The notes under the pieces: generated by a model
The model's input: only the letters and a program-made list of their open reading frames with translations
The model's database searches: none
Told to the model about the DNA's origin: nothing
Assembly (NCBI RefSeq): GCF_001401755.1
Contig: NZ_KQ474105.1
Coordinates: 634-64,633 of the forward strand
Length of the DNA stretch: 64,000 nucleotides
Reading direction: 5' to 3'
From: Aquimarina longa SW024
Lineage (GTDB): Bacteria; Bacteroidota; Bacteroidia; Flavobacteriales; Flavobacteriaceae
Shown here: positions 7,244-15,535 of the stretch, piece by piece
How positions within the stretch are numbered: position 1 is the stretch's first letter
Layout: each line of letters starts with the position of its first letter
Made by a program: the position numbers and the translations under genes

Positions 7244-7552
7244 ATGATATCACTTATTACATCAGCGAAAGCTCAAAAGAAAATAGCACAAAATATGAGA
7301 GCATTACGTCTAGAAAAAGGACTTACACAAGCAGGGTTGTCTGAACGTTCGGGAGTAAGCCTATCTTCATTACGTAAATTTGAACAAAAAGGAGTGCTTT
7401 CACTCGAATCTTTTTTTAAGTTAGCAATGGCACTGGGATGTATCGAAAAACTTATTGAAGCGACTAAGCCTTTGGAGAATAATTTTTCATCCATAGATGA
7501 TGTATTGAAAAATAAAGATGATAAAAAACCTAAAAGAGGGTGGCGTAAATGA
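7244..7552 (+). CDS. hipB: HipB-like HTH antitoxin
   Basis: 102 aa from ATG 7244. The frame reaches nine codons further up, but that would place the start within the palindromic operator. An XRE-type helix-turn-helix occupies residues 14-70: AQNMRALRLEKGLTQAGLSE with the recognition helix in SGVSLSSLRKFEQKG. A Lys/Arg-rich tail KKPKRGWRK follows. It overlaps the HipA start by four bases (ATGA at 7549-7552), the usual antitoxin-first, translationally coupled arrangement. Expected role: bind and neutralise HipA and repress the operon. Confidence 0.88.
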   Translation: MISLITSAKAQKKIAQNMRALRLEKGLTQAGLSERSGVSLSSLRKFEQKGVLSLESFFKLAMALGCIEKLIEATKPLENNFSSIDDVLKNKDDKKPKRGWRK

Positions 7553-8781
7553 GTAATTATATTTCTATAAATGAATTAAAGGTTGGGATAGATTTTAATG
7601 GAGAAATTATCCCTGTTGGACGTTTAGCAATTCGTGACCATCGCATATATTTTGAGTATAATACGAGCTTTATCCAAAAAAAACTGGAAATATCACCAAT
7701 AAAACTCCCTTTAGCTACAGGGTTACAAGTTTTTGAATACCAGCCTTTTGAAGGATTGTCAGGTGTTTTTAATGATAGCCTTCCTGATGGTTGGGGGAGA
7801 TTACTTTTTGATAGATATGTAAGAAGCCAAAACATGCTACCAGAAGATTTCTCTCCTTTAGATCGTTTGGCAAAGATTGGTGTAAGTGGATTAGGAGCAC
7901 TCGTTTATGAGCCAGATTATAGTAATACAAGTTCACAAGAATATGAAATTAACTTGGATATACTTTCTAAACAGACACAAGATGTGTTAGATGGAGAAGC
8001 AAACGAGGTCTTGCAAGAGCTTATTGGATTAAATGGATCTTCCGCAGGTGCACGTCCTAAAGCTTTGATTAGTGTTAGTAAAACTAAAGATCGTGTTATT
8101 TTAGGGCAGGATAAACTCCCTACTGATTATGAACATTGGTTAGTGAAGTTTGCCAATAGTACAGACGGTGTAGACGCAGGAGCAATTGAATATGTGTACG
8201 GACTAATGGCTATAGAAGCTGGCGTGGAAATGATGCCGATACATTTATTTGAAGCCTCAAAAGGTGCTGGATATTTTGCCACGCAGCGTTTTGATAGAAA
8301 CGGTAATCAAAGATTTCATATGCATACAGTAAGTGGATTATTACATTCAGATTTCAGAACACCCTCATTAGATTATGAAGATTTGATTACACTTACAGGT
8401 GTTCTTACACAAGATATACGCGAAGTTGAAAAAATGTATCGCCTCGCTGTATTTAATGTACTGTCACATAATCGTGATGACCATAGTAAAAACTTTTCAT
8501 TCCTTATGGATTATACAGGAGAATGGAAGCTTTCTCCTGCATATGATTTAACTTTTTCTTCTGGACCAAGAGGACATCAAAGTACTATGGTTATGGGTGA
8601 GGGACAATCCCCTTCTATTGACCACTTAGTTCGGCTAGGTACAGAAGCTAATCTAAAAAGCCTTCTAATTGATGAAATCATTGAGCAAACTAAGGATGCC
8701 CTTCGCCGATGGGAAAGCCTAGCCATAAATTATGGTGTTACTAAAACTAATATTAAGCTCATAAAATCTAGACTATTTTAG
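7549..8781 (+). CDS. hipA: HipA-like serine/threonine kinase toxin
   Basis: 410 aa, the normal length. The N-terminal coupler domain has FEGLSGVFNDSLPDGWGR (about 67-84). The kinase domain has the Gly-rich segment NGSSAGARPKA (162-172) and ATP-lysine region HWLVKF (about 196-201). The catalytic loop is HNRDDHSKN with D310/D311 and N315, and a metal-binding motif PAYDLTF follows with D333. Known HipA kinases phosphorylate aminoacyl-tRNA synthetases (GltX in E. coli) and cause growth arrest. All key residues seem present, so the toxin is probably active. Its place among transposon and integrase relics suggests arrival with mobile DNA. Confidence 0.92.
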   Translation: MSNYISINELKVGIDFNGEIIPVGRLAIRDHRIYFEYNTSFIQKKLEISPIKLPLATGLQVFEYQPFEGLSGVFNDSLPDGWGRLLFDRYVRSQNMLPEDFSPLDRLAKIGVSGLGALVYEPDYSNTSSQEYEINLDILSKQTQDVLDGEANEVLQELIGLNGSSAGARPKALISVSKTKDRVILGQDKLPTDYEHWLVKFANSTDGVDAGAIEYVYGLMAIEAGVEMMPIHLFEASKGAGYFATQRFDRNGNQRFHMHTVSGLLHSDFRTPSLDYEDLITLTGVLTQDIREVEKMYRLAVFNVLSHNRDDHSKNFSFLMDYTGEWKLSPAYDLTFSSGPRGHQSTMVMGEGQSPSIDHLVRLGTEANLKSLLIDEIIEQTKDALRRWESLAINYGVTKTNIKLIKSRLF

Positions 8782-8800
8782 ATTCTTAATACTCCCCAAA

Positions 8801-8834
8801 GTCGTGTTTATGCAAATATTCTAGTTGATCTAAG
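8801..8834 (-). mobile_element. Short relic of an ISAon1-like transposase 3' end
   Basis: GTGTTTATGCAAATATTCT (8804-8822) is identical to 3775-3793 at the end of the degenerate IS. On the minus strand it encodes STRIFA then TAA, the expected transposase C-terminus. Only about 34 bp survive, placing another IS scar just after hipA. Confidence 0.45.
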
Positions 8835-8958
8835 GAGTAAGAACCCTATATTTTTTGAATAAATTTATCTTATAACAGTAACACTTGTTATAGATATTTA
8901 TAGTTACTACAACTATAAAATATTTCATATCTTTAAAAAACAATATAACTAATTGTAT

Positions 8959-9429
8959 ATGAAAATCTTAAGCATTTTTATTTTCTTATATACCTTGTCT
9001 GCCTCTGCGCAACGAACTTTTAATATTAAGTCTTATCAATGGATGGAATATGATAGAATCATTGAAGAATGGGGAGAAATGACAGAGTGGCAAACCGTGG
9101 GTTTATTAATTCCTTACAGTGAAGTCTCTATTTATAGTAATGATCTAAAAATTAAAGATTACAACAAAAAAAAGAGGGGATGGGATATCACATATATTAA
9201 AGAAATAACTGAATTAGGCGGAGGAAGAATTGAAGCTACATCCTATGAAGGTGATTTAATTCGTAATGGAAAAAATGCAGGAGTGGGGATTATCATTTTA
9301 GAAAATGGTGAGAGTTTTTCAGATTTTTGGAATAAAAGTAGAAGACAAGAAAAACTTTCCTTATCAATTAAAATGGTTTATGACAGCGGCTATATGATCT
9401 TAGAAAATTATCGTTTAGAACTTGATTAA
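8959..9429 (+). CDS. Secreted protein of unknown function
   Basis: 156 aa from ATG 8959; the TTG two codons upstream is less likely. The first 18 residues, MKILSIFIFLYTLSASAQ, are a clear signal peptide with cleavage after SAQ. The mature part is polar and rich in Trp, Tyr, Glu and Lys, with SYQWMEYDRIIEEWGE near its start and GDLIRNGKNAGVGIIILENG later, suggesting a compact beta-rich periplasmic or secreted domain. No family is recognised. A 170-bp AT-rich spacer separates it from hipA, and the next gene converges on it. Confidence 0.7.
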   Translation: MKILSIFIFLYTLSASAQRTFNIKSYQWMEYDRIIEEWGEMTEWQTVGLLIPYSEVSIYSNDLKIKDYNKKKRGWDITYIKEITELGGGRIEATSYEGDLIRNGKNAGVGIIILENGESFSDFWNKSRRQEKLSLSIKMVYDSGYMILENYRLELD

Positions 9430-9454
9430 TTCATATTTTATAACTAATTATATT

Positions 9455-9946
9455 TTAATTACAAGAGAATGATTGCGTATGAATACCTGAAGATACTGTT
9501 CTCATAAAGAACGATTCTCTGCTTACCTCAGTATAATAATTGTTTAAATTAGATTTGTTTTTTGCATTAAATAAATTAGGTGTTACCTGTAATCGAACAG
9601 CGCCAGACTCTCCTTCTCCATTCCACTCATAACCATAAGAATCCGCTGCATAAAAGTATAGATTTTTATTCTTAGTCTTTACATCAGTAGTGATTTCGGA
9701 ATAACCATCTAAGGACCACCATCCAGTGGTAACCCAATCATTATTTAAATTCATATAACATATAGCAACAGATATTTTTTTATGACAATTGTTTTTAAGT
9801 TTTACACCAAAATAACTCTTATTATTATGTATCTCTTTAGCTACTATTGCTCTAGCTCCATTTCTAAATGGTCTTCGTTTTTGTGAAAATATATCGGTAA
9901 AAGATAGTAAACACACTAAAACGATTATATATTTTATTTTCCCCAT
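9455..9946 (-). CDS. Secreted DUF1036-like protein
   Basis: 163 aa with a signal peptide (MGKIKYIIVLVCLLSFTDIFS, cleaved near SQ). The mature part has the look of DUF1036 proteins: VKLKNNCHKKISVAICYMN, then WVTTGWWSLDGYSEITTDV and NLYFYAADSYGYEW. These are the N-C-x-K-x-I-xx-AI and GWW motifs of that family. Two cysteines (in NNCHKK and AICYMN) and a third near the C-terminus are present. DUF1036 proteins are small, secreted and of unknown biochemical role. The gene converges with the preceding secreted protein, sharing a 25-bp spacer. Confidence 0.65.
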   Translation of the reverse strand: MGKIKYIIVLVCLLSFTDIFSQKRRPFRNGARAIVAKEIHNNKSYFGVKLKNNCHKKISVAICYMNLNNDWVTTGWWSLDGYSEITTDVKTKNKNLYFYAADSYGYEWNGEGESGAVRLQVTPNLFNAKNKSNLNNYYTEVSRESFFMRTVSSGIHTQSFSCN

Positions 9947-10066
9947 TTTATTATATTAAAAATATTGAATTACCAGAAAACATACTCCTTATACCTATTC
10001 CTCTAACATTAAACCCTACTGAAATACATATCTATACAGGGTTTCTTTAATTGAAAAATAGTATTA

Positions 10067-10306
10067 TCAAGAATTCACCATAAAACTTAAATCATTACGA
10101 TCAAGAATATTCGCTCTAACACCAGCTAACTTATAGGCTATCTCATGCCTAAACTCTCCATCTGGAATAAATGGTTTAACTTCGAAAGAAGAATTAGGGT
10201 GGTGAATGATATTATAAACTCCTGTAGGAGTATATATAGTATAATAGTCTGTTCCGTTTTTAGATTTAATGAATTGAAAATCATATGCCCCTGCAAGTAG
10301 TCTCAT
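10067..10306 (-). CDS. Small hypothetical protein
   Basis: 79 aa, beginning MRLLAGAYDFQFIKSKNGTD and ending NDLSFMVNS. No signal peptide or membrane helix is visible. The middle is rich in aromatic and beta-forming residues (YYTIYTPTGVYNIIHH). It lies 23 bp downstream of the next listed gene on the same strand, so the two are probably co-transcribed. No family is recognised, and the coding call rests on the intact frame and codon pattern. Confidence 0.5.
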   Translation of the reverse strand: MRLLAGAYDFQFIKSKNGTDYYTIYTPTGVYNIIHHPNSSFEVKPFIPDGEFRHEIAYKLAGVRANILDRNDLSFMVNS

Positions 10307-10329
10307 AGTTTTGTATAAGGTTTAGTTTA

Positions 10330-10572
10330 TTAGGAATTACAAGCTTTAAGAATAATGGTAAACAAAATCGCCCATCCAAAAATAGATATGATATTACCCA
10401 ATTCTAAAGACTTACTTTTTTTACGAGTCCCTTTGCTTCTATAAGATTGTTTTCTAGGTCTTGAAACTCTTTGACTCCTCATAACTTGTTTTTGCCTTTC
10501 TATATATTCTCGATGATTTCTTTCTTCGTCAGCTCTTCTATCTCTTTCAATATCTTCTTCGTATATCCCCAT
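10330..10572 (-). CDS. Small tail-anchored membrane protein
   Basis: 80 aa. The N-terminal 55 residues are highly charged (Arg, Glu, Lys; for example IERDRRADEERNHREYIERQ) and probably helical. The C-terminal 25 residues contain a single hydrophobic helix (IISIFGWAILFTIILKA) ending in CNS. The layout is that of a tail-anchored protein with a basic cytoplasmic domain. No family is recognised. It is the first gene of a likely two-gene transcript with the 79-aa protein downstream. Confidence 0.55.
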   Translation of the reverse strand: MGIYEEDIERDRRADEERNHREYIERQKQVMRSQRVSRPRKQSYRSKGTRKKSKSLELGNIISIFGWAILFTIILKACNS

Positions 10573-10934
10573 TACATGTTAAATTAAAAATAACCTTGAT
10601 AGAGTTAAAGGTAATAAATTTAATAATCTTAAAAACAGGTGTTTACCCCTATTTTTTAATAATACTTATATTAACAATTAATACAGCAAAACCTTTAAAA
10701 GACACTTATAAGATATTGACAAAGCAATAAATCCAAAATTGAATCTACCTATCATTTTCATCCTCAAAGACAATTTACTATTGAACAAACACCCTTAACT
10801 AGATTTTTAATTCATGTAACATGGTTATGTTAACTCATAACCTAAAAAATGATTGATCATAAACATCTATCAATTTGTTTTTTCCTTTAAACAATAATAA
10901 ATAGATTTGTTAGGAATTTTTAGGATACAGATTT
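10573..10934. other. Intergenic region upstream of the first cobalamin block
   Basis: About 360 bp of AT-rich sequence between divergent genes. It holds TAGATTTG at 10902-10909, a match to the Bacteroidetes -7 element TAnnTTTG, 25 bp before the cobW ATG. A TTG at 10875 lies slightly too far upstream for an ideal -33 box. No cobalamin-riboswitch core (B12 box) was seen. Confidence 0.35.
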
Positions 10935-12017
10935 ATGGCTATACATACACACAAAATACCAGTAACTATTATTACAGGATTTCTAGGATCAGGTAAAACA
11001 ACTCTAATACATCAAATTGCAAAAAATGCCAATGGGCGGCGACTCGCAATAATCGTTAATGAGTTTGGAGAATTAGGAATGGATGGAGAGATCCTAAAAG
11101 GCAATGATTGTGGGTGTGATGAAGAAAACATCCTAGAACTAAGTAATGGTTGTTTATGCTGTACGGTACAAGAAGAGTTTTTGCCAACCATGCTTCAGTT
11201 AATGGAGCGCAAACAAGATATCGATCATATCATTATAGAAACCTCTGGTCTAGCACTACCAAAACCATTGTTAAAAGCCTTTAACTGGCCAGATCTTAAA
11301 TCACAAATTACTGTCGATGCCGTAATTACAGTAGTCGATTGTGTAGGGCAAGCAACAGGAGAAATCTGTGATAGAGATAAAGTACAATCACAACGGTTAG
11401 AGGATGAGAATTTAGATCACGAATCTTCTATCGAAGAATTATTTGAAGACCAATTATCCTGTGCAGATCTAATCCTAATGACCAAGTCAGATCTTATTAC
11501 TACAGAAGAATACACTACTGTAAGAGATATTATACAAAATAGAGTAGGAGAAAAAATCAAGATTATCTCTGCTGTAAAAGGTGATATCTCTGTAGATATA
11601 CTTCTAGGAATTGATGCTAAAGCTGAAGATCATGTGGATACGAAACACTCACATCATGAGAACCATCACCATGATCATGAGGGTCACCACCACCATGATC
11701 ACGATCATGATGATACGATAAACTCTATCGTGATAGAGGTAAAAGCACCTCATACTCCAGAAACATTAATCAAAGCTCTAAAAATACTCGTTGCAGAACA
11801 GCAGATCTATAGAATAAAAGGAATCATACATGTGCCTAATAAGCCCATGCGTATGATTGTTCAGGGTGTAGCAGATCGTTTCGAAAATTATTTTGACAGA
11901 AAATGGAATCCTAACGAAATCAAAGCAACACGATTAGTCATCATAGGAGAATTACTCGAAGAAAAAAACATACAGCATAGCCTTGAAGAAAAGCTAATGG
12001 TAAGATCAGAAGCATAA
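10935..12017 (+). CDS. cobW: CobW/P47K-family GTPase metallochaperone
   Basis: 360 aa. The P-loop GFLGSGKTT (15-23), the invariant metal-site motif CLCC (73-76, in NGCLCCTVQ), the ETSG motif and the G4-like TKSD identify a COG0523 G3E GTPase. A His/Asp-rich linker at about residues 233-265 (for example HHENHHHDHEGHHHHDHDHD) lies before the CobW C-terminal domain, which starts near VIEVKAPHTP. The family hands metals to target enzymes. Being first in a block with adenosyltransferase and corrin methyltransferases, it probably serves cobalamin synthesis, perhaps loading cobalt or zinc for CobN. COG0523 members also act in zinc homeostasis, so the metal is not certain. Confidence 0.88.
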   Translation: MAIHTHKIPVTIITGFLGSGKTTLIHQIAKNANGRRLAIIVNEFGELGMDGEILKGNDCGCDEENILELSNGCLCCTVQEEFLPTMLQLMERKQDIDHIIIETSGLALPKPLLKAFNWPDLKSQITVDAVITVVDCVGQATGEICDRDKVQSQRLEDENLDHESSIEELFEDQLSCADLILMTKSDLITTEEYTTVRDIIQNRVGEKIKIISAVKGDISVDILLGIDAKAEDHVDTKHSHHENHHHDHEGHHHHDHDHDDTINSIVIEVKAPHTPETLIKALKILVAEQQIYRIKGIIHVPNKPMRMIVQGVADRFENYFDRKWNPNEIKATRLVIIGELLEEKNIQHSLEEKLMVRSEA

Positions 12018-12051
12018 TTTCCAATTATTAATCTAAAAAAAACGTATTTGT

Positions 12052-12636
12052 ATGAAGATATACACACGCAAAGGAGACAAAGGAATGACAGGGGTCTTCG
12101 GAGGGAAACGAGAATATAAAGATTCTGCACGTATCGAATGCAATGGTGCCTTAGACGAAGCCAATTCTACAATAGGATTACTACGAGCAAAACTTGATAA
12201 TGATCATGAGTGGCAACCAAATCTTCATAAAATTCAAAAAGATCTAATGGACATGATGTCACATCTGGCAAGACCATCAGATTCTAAAAAAGTAAACCCT
12301 AATCCAAGACCAACAGATGGAGCAGAATTCTGTGAGCAATGGATGGATGAGATGGAAGCTAATATTAGTTCTCCCTCGGATTACTTTCTATTACCTGGTG
12401 GAAATGAAATCTCAGCACTATGCCACGTATGCAGAACACAGATCAGAAGAGGAGAACGCAGATTAGTAACGCTAATGCACGAAGATCCAGAATCTGTAGA
12501 AGAATATGTTATCGCATATGTAAACAGGCTATCAGATCTATTCTTTACAATGGCTAGAGCAGAAATGGACAAAGCAGGAGTAGCAGAAGAAAAGTGGCAA
12601 CTATTTTTATACAAAAGAAAAAAGAAAACAACATAA
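12052..12636 (+). CDS. PduO-type cob(I)alamin adenosyltransferase
   Basis: 194 aa. It transfers the adenosyl group of ATP to cob(I)alamin or cobyrinic acid a,c-diamide, forming the Co-C bond. The ATP-binding start KIYTRKGDKGMTGVFGG (TRxGDxGxT motif), the ARIECNGALDEANS motif and the C-terminal CRTQIRRGERRLV and YVNRLSDLFF segments are all present, as in the five-helix PduO fold. It lies 34 bp after cobW and 5 bp before cobI, so it is in the operon. No CobA-type enzyme is in the window, so this may be the cell's main adenosyltransferase. Confidence 0.93.
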   Translation: MKIYTRKGDKGMTGVFGGKREYKDSARIECNGALDEANSTIGLLRAKLDNDHEWQPNLHKIQKDLMDMMSHLARPSDSKKVNPNPRPTDGAEFCEQWMDEMEANISSPSDYFLLPGGNEISALCHVCRTQIRRGERRLVTLMHEDPESVEEYVIAYVNRLSDLFFTMARAEMDKAGVAEEKWQLFLYKRKKKTT

Positions 12637-12641
12637 TCATT

Positions 12642-13334
12642 TTGTATACAATTCATGGAATAGCATTAGGGCCTGGAGACCCAGAACTTCTTACCCTAAA
12701 AGCACTACGGATATTAAAAGAATCTGATGTTATTTTTTATCCAGGATCCATTACCAAAGATCAAAAAAAAAGCTTTGTATACCCTATACTGCGTTATCAT
12801 GGACTAGAAAATAAAGAATTAAAAGGCTTTTTTCTAAAAATGTCCAATGATCGTAAAGAGGCCTCAGAAACCTATAACGCAACAGTACAAGATATTAATG
12901 AAGCTTATAATTTAGGAAAAAAAATAGCTATTGTATGCGAAGGAGATATTAGCCTATATGCTTCTTTCTCTTACCTACTCCTACAACTTCAGGAATTACA
13001 ATTACCCGTTTCTTTAGTCCCCGGAATAAATTCTTTTTCTCTAGGAGCAGCACAGCATCAAATCCCATTAAGTTTGCTTAATGATAAGATAGCTATCATT
13101 CCTCGTGTAAAAAACATAGAGGAAATAGCACATTATTTTGACACCTTTGATACTGTAATTCTAATGAAAATACGCTCAGGGTGGAATACTTTTCAATCAG
13201 AATTATTAGAAAAAGATTGGAATTGCTATTATTGTGAGCGCTTAGGAACAGATCAAGAATATATAACAACTGATTTAACCACGCTTACCACTAGAGAAAT
13301 TCCATATTTCTCATTATTAATTATAAAGAAATAA
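12642..13334 (+). CDS. cobI: Precorrin-2 C20-methyltransferase
   Basis: 230 aa SAM-dependent tetrapyrrole methylase that adds the C-20 methyl (CobI/CbiL). Motifs are HGIALGPGDPELLTLKALR (SAM-binding GxGPGD), VCEGDISLYASFSY and LVPGINSFSLGAAQ. The frame extends upstream into the adenosyltransferase gene to a GTG at 12594. The TTG at 12642, 5 bp after the preceding stop, puts the start just before the conserved glycine motif and is preferred; no ATG fits. Whether the substrate is metal-free precorrin-2 or cobalt-precorrin-2 cannot be read directly. CbiX nearby would favour the cobalt form. Confidence 0.85.
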   Translation: MYTIHGIALGPGDPELLTLKALRILKESDVIFYPGSITKDQKKSFVYPILRYHGLENKELKGFFLKMSNDRKEASETYNATVQDINEAYNLGKKIAIVCEGDISLYASFSYLLLQLQELQLPVSLVPGINSFSLGAAQHQIPLSLLNDKIAIIPRVKNIEEIAHYFDTFDTVILMKIRSGWNTFQSELLEKDWNCYYCERLGTDQEYITTDLTTLTTREIPYFSLLIIKK

Positions 13335-13397
13335 TACAATTTAAGTATTCGTTATATAAAATTGTATTCCTCTTAAATACTAAAAAAAACAGATCAA

Positions 13398-14753
13398 ATG
13401 ATCAAAGTTGTAGGGCTAGGCCCAGGGCATTCTGACTATATCACCCCAATGGCTACACAAGCAATTGTAGAAGGTACTGTAATTATTGGATACCATTATT
13501 ATTTTCAATTTATTAACCATTTAGTTAGTCCTGATGCATTATGTATTGGAAAAGAACTAAGCGAAGAAGAAAAAAGAGCAGAGATAGCAATACAACATGC
13601 ACTAGAAGGAGAAAATGTTGTAGTCATCGGTTCTGGTGATGCTAGTATCTATGCGATGGCATCCATTGTATATCAAAAAGTAGCAGAGCAACAGTTAGAA
13701 ATTCCTGTAGAAACAGTACCTGGAATTTCTGCATTTATTACCGCAGGCAGTAAATTAGGAGCAATATTAGGACATGACTTTTGCTGTATATCATTATCTG
13801 ACCTAATGACGCCTTGGACCACAATCCAAAAACGTATTCATGCTGCTGCTATGGGGGATTTTGTTACCGGACTCTATAATCCTAAAAGCAAAAAACGCTA
13901 TTGGCAACTTCAAACTCTAAAAAACATATATCTGCAGTACCGCTCTGCAACAACTCCCGTAGCCATCTGTAAGCAATTAGGCAGAACAGAGGAAAATATA
14001 AAAATCACTACACTAGGAGATTTAAATGTTAATGATGTTGATATGTTTTGTGTAGTATTGATAGGAAACAGTCAAACGTTTAGATATAAAAATAATCTTA
14101 TCACCCCAAGAGGGTATCTAAACCGTAAACCCGAAACAGGTCTAGAGATACAACAAGCAAGTTTTGTAGAAATCCTAAGTACTATTCCTAAAAACACATT
14201 AGCAAAAGATACACTGTGGGCAGCCGTACGATGTATACATACCTCAGGGGATTTTGAATACATTAACTATCTAGAAACCTCAGAAAATGCCATTGCAACT
14301 TGGCATCAATATCTCCAAAATGGAGGAACCATTGTTACCGATGTTACTATGGTACAAGCAGGGATTACAAAAGCATATACTACTCGATATCATAATCAGG
14401 TAGTATGCCTATTAAATGATACCGAAACACTTCAGCTTGCCGAAAAAGAAGGACTGACACGTACACAAGCAGGAATACGATTAGCCGCAAAAAAATATCC
14501 TAATGCATTATTTGTGATAGGAAACGCTCCGACAGCACTCATCGAAATAACAGATCAAATCCATGCAGGAGCGTTATCCCCAACAGGAGTAATTGGTGCT
14601 CCCGTAGGATTTATAAATGTTATAGAATCAAAAGAACGATTAAGAACAATAACAGCTGTACCATACGCACTGATTACCGAAAAACGGGGAGGGAGTAACT
14701 TTGCCGCTGCAATTGTAAATGCTGCATTTACCCTAGAAGAAGCTAAACTATAA
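13398..14753 (+). CDS. Fused precorrin-3B C17-methyltransferase / precorrin-8X methylmutase
   Basis: 451 aa with two enzymes in one chain. Residues 1-240 form a CobJ/CbiH methylase: KVVGLGPGHSDYITP, IGSGDASIYAMA, VETVPGISAFITAGS and LYNPKSKKR; CobJ contracts the corrin ring. Residues 243-451 form CobH/CbiC, which moves the C-11 methyl to C-12, with the catalytic His281 in IHTSGDF, then TDVTMVQAGI and GVIGAPVGFINV. The domains act at separated steps, so the fusion is not a simple tunnelling pair. CobJ-CbiC fusions are known in Bacteroidetes. The stop overlaps the bluB start by one base (TAATG). Confidence 0.93.
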   Translation: MIKVVGLGPGHSDYITPMATQAIVEGTVIIGYHYYFQFINHLVSPDALCIGKELSEEEKRAEIAIQHALEGENVVVIGSGDASIYAMASIVYQKVAEQQLEIPVETVPGISAFITAGSKLGAILGHDFCCISLSDLMTPWTTIQKRIHAAAMGDFVTGLYNPKSKKRYWQLQTLKNIYLQYRSATTPVAICKQLGRTEENIKITTLGDLNVNDVDMFCVVLIGNSQTFRYKNNLITPRGYLNRKPETGLEIQQASFVEILSTIPKNTLAKDTLWAAVRCIHTSGDFEYINYLETSENAIATWHQYLQNGGTIVTDVTMVQAGITKAYTTRYHNQVVCLLNDTETLQLAEKEGLTRTQAGIRLAAKKYPNALFVIGNAPTALIEITDQIHAGALSPTGVIGAPVGFINVIESKERLRTITAVPYALITEKRGGSNFAAAIVNAAFTLEEAKL

Positions 14754-15403
14754 TGCAATCACAACGTATATTTACCACCCAAGAACAACAACTACTAGAA
14801 GAGCTTTTAGTACATCGTAGAGATGTTCGTGGAAATCATTTTTTAAAAAAATCTATTCCAAGAGAAGTAATTGACAAGCTTATCAAAGCAGCATTAGCAG
14901 CTCCTTCTGTTGGCTATTCTCAACCTTGGGAATTTGTACTCATACAAGACCAGAAAACAAAACAAGCTATAAAAAAAACATTTTCTGAAGAGACGCAACG
15001 TGCAACACTACAATTTACAGATCAAAAACAAAAAGAATACAATGCCTTAAAACTAGAAGGAATTATAGAAGCACCTCTTAATATCGCTGTGTTTTATAAA
15101 CCTAAAAATGGTCCCGTATTAGGTCAAACAAGCATGCCTGACATGGGTAAATATAGTGTGGTATGTGCCATACAAAACATGTGGCTTATGGCTAGATCAC
15201 TAAATATAGGAATGGGATGGGTAAGCATTCTGGATCCCGAAAAAGTGAAAAAAGTACTCCACGCACCTTCAGAAAATCAATTGATAGGTTATTTATGCTT
15301 TGGGTATACTGATATGTTTTACAATCAACCCGAACTGGAATTGCGAAAATGGGATCGTAAAAAACTTCAAAATGAAGTTGTTATTAACGAAAAATATCAA
15401 TAA
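14753..15403 (+). CDS. bluB: 5,6-dimethylbenzimidazole synthase
   Basis: 216 aa flavin destructase of the nitroreductase fold that fragments reduced FMN with O2 to give 5,6-dimethylbenzimidazole, the lower ligand of B12. HRRDVRGNHF (residues 21-30), with the Asp of the catalytic region at 24, is the BluB hallmark. AALAAPSVGYSQPWEFVLI and NIGMGWVSILDPEKV supply flavin contacts. It shares one base with the stop of the cobJ-cobH fusion. Its presence says the organism uses oxygen and makes true DMB-type cobalamin, which contrasts with the anaerobic-type CbiX and CbiG enzymes also encoded here. Confidence 0.93.
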   Translation: MQSQRIFTTQEQQLLEELLVHRRDVRGNHFLKKSIPREVIDKLIKAALAAPSVGYSQPWEFVLIQDQKTKQAIKKTFSEETQRATLQFTDQKQKEYNALKLEGIIEAPLNIAVFYKPKNGPVLGQTSMPDMGKYSVVCAIQNMWLMARSLNIGMGWVSILDPEKVKKVLHAPSENQLIGYLCFGYTDMFYNQPELELRKWDRKKLQNEVVINEKYQ

Positions 15404-15535
15404 AACATAGCCTAAGCTTGTATTTTATGAAGACTTACAACACATTAGAAACATTATAACATACAAAACCACTATATGTTATTTTAATTTCAAATAAAAT
15501 TATTAGCTATTTTTGAAAACTAATACGGCAATTAT

